From Marinicella sediminis (lineage in GTDB: Bacteria > Pseudomonadota > Gammaproteobacteria > Xanthomonadales > Marinicellaceae), in the NCBI RefSeq assembly GCF_002000055.1, contig NZ_MVBD01000006.1, positions 186,001 to 250,000 of the forward strand: 64,000 bases of DNA. Direction: 5' to 3'. Made by a program: the position numbers and the translations under genes. This document shows, in pieces, positions 1 through 8,539 of the stretch. The notes beneath the pieces are model-generated. The model ran no database searches, was not told where the DNA came from, and was given only the letters and a program-made list of their open reading frames with translations. Every line of letters begins with the position of its first letter. The first letter of the stretch is position 1.

Positions 1-168
1 AGAAAAGCTGAAGTCGGTACTCAGTGTTGACGGGTTATCTGAGGTGACAAACCAACGCCGGACTGGCGTTGACGCTCCGATATTGGAGCGTCGGCTTCTG
101 CCAACGTTGCCGCGAGGCACATGTGATTGAGGGATCAATCGTGATTACATCGCACAACCAGCGTTCGA
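1..168. other. Left edge, no convincing gene; two adjacent hairpins
   Basis: No recognisable gene is present. One plus-strand frame stays open from base 2 to a stop at 128-130 and could be the 3' end of a gene that starts left of the window, but its translation matches nothing I know. Two adjacent inverted repeats stand out: ACGCC/GGCGT at about 56-70 and GACGCTCC/GGAGCGTC at 71-92 (loop gatatt). Neither is followed by a T run, so they are not classic terminators. Confidence 0.4.
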
Positions 169-2340
169 TCAACCCTCGGCCTTGAGTTTCAGCCGATAAG
201 CGTGGAGCAGGGGTTCGGTGTAGCCCGACGGTTGTGCTTTGCCTTTGAACACCAAATCCAGAGCGGCCTGGTAGGCGGTGTTGTTTGCCAGGTCATCGGC
301 CATGTTGCGGTAGGCCGCATCACCGGTGTTTTGTTCATCGACCACTTTAGCCATGCGGGCGAAGGTGTCTTTGACTTGTTGTTCGCTGCAGATGCCGTGG
401 ATCAACCAGTTACAGATGTGCTGGCTGGAGATGCGCAGGGTGGCGCGGTCTTCCATCAGACCGGTGTTGTTGATGTCGGGCACTTTGGAACAGCCCACGC
501 CCTGATCAATCCAGCGCACCACATAACCGAGGATGCCCTGGGCATTGTTGTCCAGTTCGTGCTGAACCTGCTCTGCGGTCAACGCTTCGGGATCGGTGCA
601 CAAAGGGATGGTCAGAATGTCATTGATGTCGGCTCTTGGCCGGTCTTTGAGCTTATCCTGCACATCGAACACGTCCACCTGATGATAGTGCATGGCGTGC
701 AGGGTGGCGCCATTGGGTGAGGGCACCCAGGCACAGTTAGCGCCGGCTTCGGGGTGTTCGGTTTTGATCTTCATCATCTGCGCCATTTCGTCAGGCATGG
801 CCCACATGCCTTTACCGATCTGCGCTTTACCGGTGAAGCCACATTCCAGCCCAATATCAACGTTCCAGTTTTCATAGGCCTTGATCCATGGCATGGCTTT
901 GATCTCGGCTTTGGGGGCCATCGGACCGAGCAGCATGCTGGTATGGATTTCATCACCGGTGCGATCGAGGAATCCGGTGTTGATGAACACAATGCGGTCT
1001 TTCACTGCACGGATGCATTCTTTGAGGTTGACCGTGGTGCGGCGCTCTTCATCCATCACGCCGATTTTCACGGTGTGGCGCGGCAAGCCCAGGGCATCTT
1101 CCACCGCATTGAATAAGGTGTTGGCAAAAGCCGCTTCTTCAGGGCCGTGCATTTTCGGTTTAACGATATACACTGAGCCAGTGCGGCTGTTGCGCAAGGG
1201 GCCCAGGCCACGCAGATCATGCATGGCGATCAACACTGAGATCATCGCATCCATGATACCTTCAGGCACTTCATCGCCCTCAGCAGTGAGGATCGCCGGG
1301 TTAGTCATCAGGTGACCAACATTGCGACAAAACAGCAGGCTGCGGCCATGCAAGGTCAGTTCAGAACCATCCAGAGCGATCATCACCCGGTCCTGAGCAG
1401 GTACCCGGGTCACAGGTTTGCCGCCTTTGTCAAAGGTGTCGCTCAAATCACCCCTCATCAGGCCCAGCCAATTGCGGTAAACCCCGACCTTGTCTTCACC
1501 ATCAACCGCTGCCACTGAATCTTCAAAATCCTGAATGGTGGTGATCGCCGCTTCCATGGTAAGGTCTTTAACGCCTGCTTTGTCAGTCTTTCCAATCGGC
1601 GAGGTGGCATCAATTTCGATGATTACCCTCAGGCCGTGGTGATTCAACAACAGGGCTGTGGGCTGTGACGCATCACCTTGATAAGCCTGACATTGTGAGG
1701 GGTCTTGCAAAACAGTGATGACACCATTGGCCAACACGGCTTTGAAGGACTGGTTGATCACCTGATAGTCAGTCACTTCATGATGTGAACCGTCCAGCAG
1801 GGGAAAGTGGCGATCCAGAAAATCCCGTCCATAAGCAATCACCCGTTCACCCCGCACCGGGTTGTAACCAGTGGTTTGTTCGGCACCATCGGTCTCCGGG
1901 ATCACATCAGTGCCGTATAAGGCATCATACAAACTGCCCCAGCGGGCATTGGTGGCGTTCAGGGCAAAACGGGCATTGGAGGTGGGCACCACCAACTGTG
2001 GTCCTGCCTGTTCTGCAATTTCGGAATCCACATCGCGGGTGCCGATGGTGAACGCTTCACCTTCTTTGACCAGGTAACCGGTTTTGATCAATTGTTCCAC
2101 ATAGTGTCCGTGATCGAAATGGTCGCGGTTTTCTGTAATCCATTGGTCTAGGTTTGCTTGCAGCTCTGTTCTTTTTTTGAGAAGTTGGTGGTTAACAGGT
2201 GCCAGTTCATGAATCAATGTCGCCATTTTGGACCAGAATTCATCGGTCTGTATGTTCAGTTCAGGCAACACGTCCTGGTTGATAAAATCAGCGAGTAACG
2301 TGTCAACTTGTAGAGCAGAAAGGGTGGTGTATTGAGTCAT
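169..2340 (-). CDS. glcB: Malate synthase G
   Basis: Condenses glyoxylate and acetyl-CoA to malate, the second step of the glyoxylate bypass, in the cytosol. The 723-residue length fits the monomeric G isoform (about 720) rather than the 530-residue A isoform. Characteristic blocks are visible: [43 protein letters not shown] and the C-terminal [18 protein letters not shown], the last being the block that carries the catalytic base in this family. It is transcribed divergently from isocitrate lyase across a 272-base AT-rich spacer, so the two bypass enzymes can share control. Start ATG at 2340. No frame damage is seen. Confidence 0.96.
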   Translation of the reverse strand: MTQYTTLSALQVDTLLADFINQDVLPELNIQTDEFWSKMATLIHELAPVNHQLLKKRTELQANLDQWITENRDHFDHGHYVEQLIKTGYLVKEGEAFTIGTRDVDSEIAEQAGPQLVVPTSNARFALNATNARWGSLYDALYGTDVIPETDGAEQTTGYNPVRGERVIAYGRDFLDRHFPLLDGSHHEVTDYQVINQSFKAVLANGVITVLQDPSQCQAYQGDASQPTALLLNHHGLRVIIEIDATSPIGKTDKAGVKDLTMEAAITTIQDFEDSVAAVDGEDKVGVYRNWLGLMRGDLSDTFDKGGKPVTRVPAQDRVMIALDGSELTLHGRSLLFCRNVGHLMTNPAILTAEGDEVPEGIMDAMISVLIAMHDLRGLGPLRNSRTGSVYIVKPKMHGPEEAAFANTLFNAVEDALGLPRHTVKIGVMDEERRTTVNLKECIRAVKDRIVFINTGFLDRTGDEIHTSMLLGPMAPKAEIKAMPWIKAYENWNVDIGLECGFTGKAQIGKGMWAMPDEMAQMMKIKTEHPEAGANCAWVPSPNGATLHAMHYHQVDVFDVQDKLKDRPRADINDILTIPLCTDPEALTAEQVQHELDNNAQGILGYVVRWIDQGVGCSKVPDINNTGLMEDRATLRISSQHICNWLIHGICSEQQVKDTFARMAKVVDEQNTGDAAYRNMADDLANNTAYQAALDLVFKGKAQPSGYTEPLLHAYRLKLKAEG

Positions 2341-2524
2341 TTGGAATCCTGTGAGCTGAGGGTTTTAAGACATAACCTTTTTATTTTATAACAGCTTTTT
2401 AGACTAAAAACTCTAATTTCGCAAATAAACCGACGAAAGTATTAAAAAAAATATTTTTTCCAAAAAGCCGTAAAAAAGTGTTTAAAAGTCGTGAAAATGC
2501 TCTTAATATGCATGAACACGTTAT

Positions 2525-2540
2525 TCAAACGTTTGTTTGA
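2525..2540. promoter_or_regulatory. PsrA-like inverted repeat upstream of aceA
   Basis: The sequence TCAAACGTTTGTTTGA is an inverted repeat (TCAAAC-gttt-GTTTGA) and also contains the 10-base palindrome CAAACGTTTG. It fits the form CAAAC-N4-GTTTG that I recall for PsrA, a TetR-family fatty-acid-responsive repressor of gammaproteobacteria. It lies about 75-90 bases before the isocitrate lyase start and overlaps a TTGACT at 2537-2542 that could act as a -35 element. The regulator assignment is inferred. Confidence 0.45.
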
Positions 2541-2612
2541 CTGATGTTATTTAGCCACAGATTTATTAACTTTCGGTTACCAACGTGTGACCAACAATTC
2601 GGACTTTTAGAT

Positions 2613-4208
2613 ATGTCAAATTACCAGACAGAAGTGAAATCAGCAGACGGACTCATCAAAGAACACCAGTCACCCTGGTCAGCCATCAATCCTGAGTACG
2701 TGGCCCGCATGAAGTTGCAAAACAGATTCAAGACCGGTTTGGACATTGCCAAATACACCGCGGCCATCATGCGCAAGGACATGAAGGACTACGATCTTGA
2801 TTCAGCCAATTACACCCAATCACTCGGTTGCTGGCATGGCTTCATTGGTCAGCAAAAAATGATCGCGGTGAAAAAACACCATGGCACCACTGATAAAAGA
2901 TACCTCTACTTGTCCGGCTGGATGATCGCTGCCCTGCGTTCACAATTTGGTCCTTTGCCAGATCAGTCTATGCATGAAAAAACCAGTGTGCCTTCACTGA
3001 TCAAAGAACTGTATGACTTCCTGAAACAAGCCGACGCCCGTGAACTGCGCGGTTTGTTCAAAGAACTGGATGACGCCAGAAAAGCCGGCGATGAAGTCAG
3101 CACCCAGCGCATCCAGGAAACCATCGATAACTACCAGACCCATGTGGTACCGATCATCGCTGACATTGACGCCGGTTTCGGTAACGAAGAAGCCACTTAT
3201 CTGCTGGCCAAAAAAATGATTGAAGCCGGGGCCTGCGCCATTCAGATTGAAAACCAGGTTTCGGATGAAAAACAATGTGGCCATCAGGATGGTAAAGTCA
3301 CCGTACCCCATGCAGACTTCCTGGCCAAAATCCGTGCCGTCAGGTACGCCTTTCTTGAATTGGGTGTAGATGATGGTGTGATTGTAGCCAGAACCGATTC
3401 TCTGGGCGCCGGCCTGACCAAGCAAATCGCCGTGACCAACCAACCTGGTGATTTGGGCGATCAGTACAATTCGTTCCTTGATTGTGATGAAGTTGACATC
3501 AGTGAAACCAGCAATGGCGACGTGGTGATTAACCGCAATGGCCGCCTGATGAAACCCAAGCGCCTGGCCAGCGGGCTCTTCCAATTCCGCCAGGGCACTG
3601 GTGAAGACCGGTGTGTGCTGGATTGCATCACCAGTCTGCAAAATGGTGCTGACTTATTATGGATCGAAACCTCAACCCCACACGTCGGACAAATTGGCGG
3701 CATGGTTAAGCGCATCCGCGATGTGGTGCCAGATGCCAAACTGGTTTACAACAATTCTCCCTCATTCAACTGGACCTTGAATTTCCGTCAACAGGCCTAT
3801 GATCTCATGGTTGAAGCAGGTGAAAACGTCAGTGATTACAGTCGTGATGAGCTGATGGATGTCAAATACGATGACAGCCCGTTGGCCCAGAAAGCCGACC
3901 ACATGATTCAGTCATTCCAGAAAGACGGCTCCAAAGATGCCGGTATTTTCCACCACCTGATCACTTTGCCGACTTACCATACCACCGCCTTGTCTACCGA
4001 CCAGCTGGCCAAAGGATATTATGGTGACGAAGGCATGCTGGCTTACGTGAAAGGCGTGCAACGCAAAGAAATCCGTGAAGGCCTGGCTTGTGTGAAACAT
4101 CAGGACATGGCCGGATCCAACATTGGTGATGACCACAAAGAATACTTCTCCGGCGATGCCGCGCTGAAGGCCTCAGGTGAAGACAACACCATGAATCAGT
4201 TTGACTGA
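2613..4208 (+). CDS. aceA: Isocitrate lyase (long form)
   Basis: Cleaves isocitrate into glyoxylate and succinate, the first committed step of the glyoxylate bypass. The active-site signature KQCGH is at residues 220-224 (Cys222). A further conserved block is WIETSTPHVGQIGGMVKRI. With 531 residues it belongs to the longer class seen in Pseudomonas rather than the 434-residue E. coli type. The frame is open upstream to 2544, but homologous sequence begins at MSNYQTEVKS, so ATG 2613 is preferred; no strong ribosome site precedes it. It is divergent from malate synthase G and followed by a strong terminator. Confidence 0.96.
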   Translation: MSNYQTEVKSADGLIKEHQSPWSAINPEYVARMKLQNRFKTGLDIAKYTAAIMRKDMKDYDLDSANYTQSLGCWHGFIGQQKMIAVKKHHGTTDKRYLYLSGWMIAALRSQFGPLPDQSMHEKTSVPSLIKELYDFLKQADARELRGLFKELDDARKAGDEVSTQRIQETIDNYQTHVVPIIADIDAGFGNEEATYLLAKKMIEAGACAIQIENQVSDEKQCGHQDGKVTVPHADFLAKIRAVRYAFLELGVDDGVIVARTDSLGAGLTKQIAVTNQPGDLGDQYNSFLDCDEVDISETSNGDVVINRNGRLMKPKRLASGLFQFRQGTGEDRCVLDCITSLQNGADLLWIETSTPHVGQIGGMVKRIRDVVPDAKLVYNNSPSFNWTLNFRQQAYDLMVEAGENVSDYSRDELMDVKYDDSPLAQKADHMIQSFQKDGSKDAGIFHHLITLPTYHTTALSTDQLAKGYYGDEGMLAYVKGVQRKEIREGLACVKHQDMAGSNIGDDHKEYFSGDAALKASGEDNTMNQFD

Positions 4209-4232
4209 ACCTTCCACGGTCAAAACCTGATA

Positions 4233-4259
4233 AAGCCTCACTTCGGTGAGGCTTTTTTT
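4233..4259 (+). terminator. Intrinsic terminator after aceA
   Basis: AAGCCTCAC-TTCG-GTGAGGCTT forms a perfect 9-bp stem with a stable UUCG tetraloop, directly followed by a T run. It begins 24 bases after the isocitrate lyase stop codon, so it ends that transcript and separates it from the kinase gene. Confidence 0.93.
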
Positions 4260-4322
4260 GTGTCAGGTGCCTGGTTTGATTATGGTAATATAAAACCAGC
4301 CAGTCACAACAGAACGGTCAGG

Positions 4323-7271
4323 GTGAAAAACACCAAACAAACCAAAATCCTGCTTCAAAAAGCCCTGGGACTTGACACCCGGGAACGCACTGTTTTGCTG
4401 GAAGAAATCAATGACAGCACCATCCGCAGTCAGGTTGAAACACTGCTTGCTGATGAAAATAAGCTGGCCGTTTTCCTGACCAACCACTCCAATGAAGCCA
4501 TACCTGACACAACATCTGGTATAGCGCCCGGCACGCTCATCAACCGCATCCGCATCATCAAAGAATTGGGGCAGGGTGGCATGGGGTCGGTGTATTTGGG
4601 GTTTGACGAAAAACTGGAACGTCAGGTGGCTGTCAAAGCCATTCGTCCGGAACACCTGAAAAACCCTGCCACCCAGCAACGGTTCATCAGGGAGGCGCAG
4701 ATCCTGTCGAAAATCAACCACCCGTCGATCTGTCAATTGTATGACTACATCGAAACCGATCAGGGTGACTTTCTGGTACTGGAATACATCCGCGGCAAAC
4801 CGCTGTATCAAGTGCCTTTGAACACCACCCAGAAACTCAAACTATTGGCCGACCTGGCTGCAGCATTGGCCGTGGCCCACGAGCACGGCATTGTCCACCG
4901 CGACCTGAAACCAGACAACATCATGATCACCGAACAAGGTGAGCTGAAGGTGCTGGATTTTGGCATTGCCCAATCGCTGAGTCAGCCCCGTTCAAGGCAG
5001 CAAAACCCCTCAGACCAGGCCACCAATGACCCACTCACCCAGCATGGTTCACTGGTGGGCACCATCCGTTATATGAGCCCTGAGCAGGCCCGCGGCGAAC
5101 GCATCGACACCGCCAGTGACCTGTATGCGTTGGGCATCATTGCCCAGGAAGTGTTCAGCCACCAGGCGGCCTACCAGGTCATGGAAACCGAACAGCTGCT
5201 GACCGATGTACAGCAGGGCAAGCGTCAAAACAGTGATGACCTGGCTGTTGAGTGGCGACACATCATTGACCAGCTGACTCAGCTCAAACCAGCTGACCGG
5301 CCTGATGCACCCACCGCTGAAAAACTATTCCGTCAGGTACTGGACGCACCCCGGCAGCGACGCCATAAACAGTTGAAATGGGGGCTGGCAGCTGTGTTGC
5401 TGGTACTGCTTGCCGGCCTGTTGTGGCAGTGGCTGCAAATCGGCAACCAGGCCGAACGCACCCTGCTGATCACCGGATACGAGAATCAAATCAATGACCT
5501 GGTCAAACAAGCAGAGCAAATCTACGTCTTACCCACCCATCCGGTCAATGAATCCATTGTCTCCATCCTGCAAGAAGGTGAACAACTGTATCAGACCATT
5601 GCCGAAAATACAGTGCTACAAACCGGGGAAAAAAATCGCTTGTTGGGTTTGATCATGTTACGCGCTGAATACTATGATCAAGCCATCACCTTGCTGGAAG
5701 CCGGCCAAGCAGAAAGCCTGTTGTTGGCGGAGGCCTGGACCAAGCTGTACATCGAGAAGGCCTCAGACTACTCTGATCAGCATGGCTACGAACAAGCCAT
5801 GCAAAACCCAACCCTGCAACAAACATATTTACAACCAGCCCTGAAGTACATCGATCTGGCCCATCAGCAAGCTGGTCAGGCAAATCCTTTGCTGCAAGCG
5901 TTTGCGCTGTCACAAACCGATTCATTGTCCGCAGGGCTGGAAGCGGTCAATCAAATCCTGGCGGAAAAACACTGGAACAAAGATGCGGTCAACCTCAAAG
6001 CACTGATACTTTCCGCCTCCATGGAACACGCCCGTCAACAGGGACAGTGGTCACAGGCCCGTGAGTTTGCCCTGAAAACCGCGGAAACTTACCAGCTGTC
6101 AACCCAGATGGCCCGCAGCTATCCGCCTGGCTACCAGAGTTTATGCTTCACTCATTTTGAACTGATGGCTGACGGCATTCAACGCAGTGGCCTGGATGTT
6201 GAAAAACACACCCTGGCCAGCATTGAGGCCTGTGAACAAGCCCTGGTTACCCAGCCCGAAAACAGCTATCCCAAGTTTTTGTTGTCCCGAATATATCTGC
6301 TGAAAGCGCGTTGGGCCATCGACCAGGGCCAGCCCGCTCATCAAGCGCTGACCCGGGCCAAGGACTGGAATCAACAGGCTGGCCTGGCAGACCTGTTCAA
6401 CAGCAGCTGGAATCAGGCGCTGATACTGGCTACCGAAGCTCAAGAACACATGCTGGCTGGTGACTCAGCCATGGATTTACTGGACCAGTCACTGGGAATT
6501 TTTGAACGGCTGTTAACCGTGGATTCACCATACCGGCCTTATGTGGTCAGTGACCTGTTGTTTGTCCTTGGACAACAAGCCCACGAGTTGGTCCGTCAGG
6601 GGCAAGCTGTCAACGACGTACTGGCCAGGGCCGAAAGCCTGTTCAATGAGACCATGCTGACCCCTGATTTACTGGTCAATGAACAGTGGGGGCTGATCAA
6701 CAACATGGCACAGGTATATCTGGTAGAGTTGCGCCAACAGTTTGAGCAGCAGCAGGACATCACCGAAGCAGGACAACGACTGCTGGCTTTTTTAAACCCG
6801 GCCGACAACCAGTTGCACAACGATCCACACCAACTGACCAACCTGGCCAATACCCATCTGTTGATGGCCGAGTCGCAGCGACAAAGACAAAGACCCCTTG
6901 CTGATCATTTAAAGCTGGCCACTGAATACCTGACTCAGGCCCGGATCATCAACCCGACTGATCACAACATCATGCTCAGTCAGGCGGTGTTGTTGACCTT
7001 GAAAAACCATCAGTCCGGAGGCAACTTTCAGGCAGCCAATCAACTGTTTACCCATTCCATGGCGATCAACCCCAACAACCCCTATAACCTGAACAGCTGG
7101 GCGAGAAGCCTGATGGTACAGGCCGAAAGCAGCACCGAACCTTCTGCCACGCTCCAGCAAGCCAATAACATCACCCAACGCCTGCTCAACACCGACCCCG
7201 GCAACCCAGCCTTTTTGAACACCCTTGACCGTCTGAAACAGTTGGCGGACCAACTGGGCATCATTTTATAA
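4323..7271 (+). CDS. Transmembrane Ser/Thr protein kinase with TPR-like C-terminal half
   Basis: Hanks-type Ser/Thr kinase, signalling at the inner membrane. Numbering from GTG 4323: glycine loop GQGGMGSV near 84-91, ATP lysine in VAVK at 105, catalytic HRDLKPDN from 192, DFG at 212-214, and activation segment GTIRYMSPEQARGE. All catalytic residues are present. One membrane helix (about 353-370) follows. The remaining roughly 600 residues are rich in helical TPR-like repeats and would lie in the periplasm. An earlier GTG at 4260 is in frame, but it sits on the aceA terminator T run, so 4323 is preferred; the start is uncertain. Threonine synthase follows 27 bases later. Substrates are unknown. 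Confidence 0.88.
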   Translation: MKNTKQTKILLQKALGLDTRERTVLLEEINDSTIRSQVETLLADENKLAVFLTNHSNEAIPDTTSGIAPGTLINRIRIIKELGQGGMGSVYLGFDEKLERQVAVKAIRPEHLKNPATQQRFIREAQILSKINHPSICQLYDYIETDQGDFLVLEYIRGKPLYQVPLNTTQKLKLLADLAAALAVAHEHGIVHRDLKPDNIMITEQGELKVLDFGIAQSLSQPRSRQQNPSDQATNDPLTQHGSLVGTIRYMSPEQARGERIDTASDLYALGIIAQEVFSHQAAYQVMETEQLLTDVQQGKRQNSDDLAVEWRHIIDQLTQLKPADRPDAPTAEKLFRQVLDAPRQRRHKQLKWGLAAVLLVLLAGLLWQWLQIGNQAERTLLITGYENQINDLVKQAEQIYVLPTHPVNESIVSILQEGEQLYQTIAENTVLQTGEKNRLLGLIMLRAEYYDQAITLLEAGQAESLLLAEAWTKLYIEKASDYSDQHGYEQAMQNPTLQQTYLQPALKYIDLAHQQAGQANPLLQAFALSQTDSLSAGLEAVNQILAEKHWNKDAVNLKALILSASMEHARQQGQWSQAREFALKTAETYQLSTQMARSYPPGYQSLCFTHFELMADGIQRSGLDVEKHTLASIEACEQALVTQPENSYPKFLLSRIYLLKARWAIDQGQPAHQALTRAKDWNQQAGLADLFNSSWNQALILATEAQEHMLAGDSAMDLLDQSLGIFERLLTVDSPYRPYVVSDLLFVLGQQAHELVRQGQAVNDVLARAESLFNETMLTPDLLVNEQWGLINNMAQVYLVELRQQFEQQQDITEAGQRLLAFLNPADNQLHNDPHQLTNLANTHLLMAESQRQRQRPLADHLKLATEYLTQARIINPTDHNIMLSQAVLLTLKNHQSGGNFQAANQLFTHSMAINPNNPYNLNSWARSLMVQAESSTEPSATLQQANNITQRLLNTDPGNPAFLNTLDRLKQLADQLGIIL

Positions 7272-7298
7272 CCCACAATCACCAGGAACCTTCAATTC

Positions 7299-8528
7299 AT
7301 GAGCCAGCTGAACCCCCGTTTATCCCATTTACAGTGCACCTTGTGCGCCACCCATTTCCCCGTTGACCAACCGATGAACCTGTGTCCACACGACCACCGG
7401 CCGGTACAAATGATGTATGACACCACCGCCATGAAAACTGACCAGTGGTACCACCCTGAACGCAGAGATTTATGGCGTTTTGCCGGATTGCTGCCAATGG
7501 CTGAAGGCTTTCGTTCATTTGGTGAAGGTTATACACCCTTGCTGGATTACCGCGATCAGTCATTGGCTGCCCAGCATGGGTTTTCCTTGTTTGTCAAAGA
7601 TGAGGGCATGGGCCACCCCGGTTTTGGCCAAAACCCCACCCTCAGCTTCAAAGACCGTGGCATGGCCGTGGTGGCCAATATGGCCGCCCATTATGGGCTC
7701 AACAAACTGGTGGTACCAACACAAGGCAATGCCGGTGATTCACTGGCCTGGTATGCCAACCAAATGGGTTTGGCTGCCACCATCATCATGCCGGACGATA
7801 CCCCGGCACCCATCCAGGGTAGTGTCGCCGCACTGGCATACCACAACCCCCACATCAAACTGGACATGGTCAAAGGCACCATCAAAGAAGCCGGACTGAA
7901 AATGAAAGCGGAATACCTGGATCAGGGCTATTTCAATGTCGCCACCTTTCAGGAACCAGGCTGGCGCATTGAGGGCAAAAAAACCATGGGCCTGGAACTG
8001 GCCGAACCCAATGCCCAGTGCGATCAATGGCGATTGCCGGATGTGATCCTGTATCCCACTGGTGGTGGCACCGGCATCCTGGGCATGTGGAAAGCCTTTG
8101 ATGAACTCGAGGCACTGGGAATGATTGGTGATCAGCGGCCGAAAATCATCGCTGTGCAATCAGCAGCCACTCCGCCAGTGAAAAACGCCATTGACGCAGG
8201 CCTGTTTGAACCTGAACCCACACCTGCAGGTCACACCCTGGCAGTGGGGCTGAATGTGGCCGGCGGAATTGGCCACTTCAAAGTGATGGACATCATCCGG
8301 CAAAGTGGCGGCACATCCGTGGCCATCAACGAACGTGATATTGCCCACACACTGCAACAGGTGTGGCAGGATAAACACTGGTGGCTGTGCCCGGAAGGAG
8401 CCGCCTGCTTGGCCGCACTGCCAGAACTGATTGATCAGCAGATGATTAACAGCAAAGATCAGGTGGTGGTGTTCAACACCGGATCTTTTGAAAAGTACCT
8501 GCCTGATGTCCGGCATCTGCTGGGCTGA
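7299..8528 (+). CDS. thrC: Threonine synthase family PLP enzyme
   Basis: Fold-type II pyridoxal-phosphate enzyme, most likely converting O-phosphohomoserine to threonine. The PLP lysine is in LSFKDRG (Lys118). The phosphate-binding loop PTGGGTGILGMW and the block PTQGNAGDSLAWYA are present. The N-terminus carries a small zinc-ribbon-like element (Cys13, Cys16, Cys29), as in the threonine synthase branch that resembles archaeal and plant enzymes. The 409-residue length fits. No homoserine kinase or aspartokinase gene lies nearby, so a related lyase or ammonia-lyase activity cannot be excluded. Confidence 0.8.
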   Translation: MSQLNPRLSHLQCTLCATHFPVDQPMNLCPHDHRPVQMMYDTTAMKTDQWYHPERRDLWRFAGLLPMAEGFRSFGEGYTPLLDYRDQSLAAQHGFSLFVKDEGMGHPGFGQNPTLSFKDRGMAVVANMAAHYGLNKLVVPTQGNAGDSLAWYANQMGLAATIIMPDDTPAPIQGSVAALAYHNPHIKLDMVKGTIKEAGLKMKAEYLDQGYFNVATFQEPGWRIEGKKTMGLELAEPNAQCDQWRLPDVILYPTGGGTGILGMWKAFDELEALGMIGDQRPKIIAVQSAATPPVKNAIDAGLFEPEPTPAGHTLAVGLNVAGGIGHFKVMDIIRQSGGTSVAINERDIAHTLQQVWQDKHWWLCPEGAACLAALPELIDQQMINSKDQVVVFNTGSFEKYLPDVRHLLG

Positions 8529-8539
8529 CAGCAGTCATA

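Noticed and set aside
71-92. Perfect 8-bp hairpin at the left edge as a terminator
   Set aside because: No T run follows on either strand, so it is not a classical terminator; no gene can be assigned.
7299-8528. Threonine dehydratase or cystathionine beta-synthase as alternative assignments
   Set aside because: The N-terminal Cys motif and the block order match threonine synthase better.
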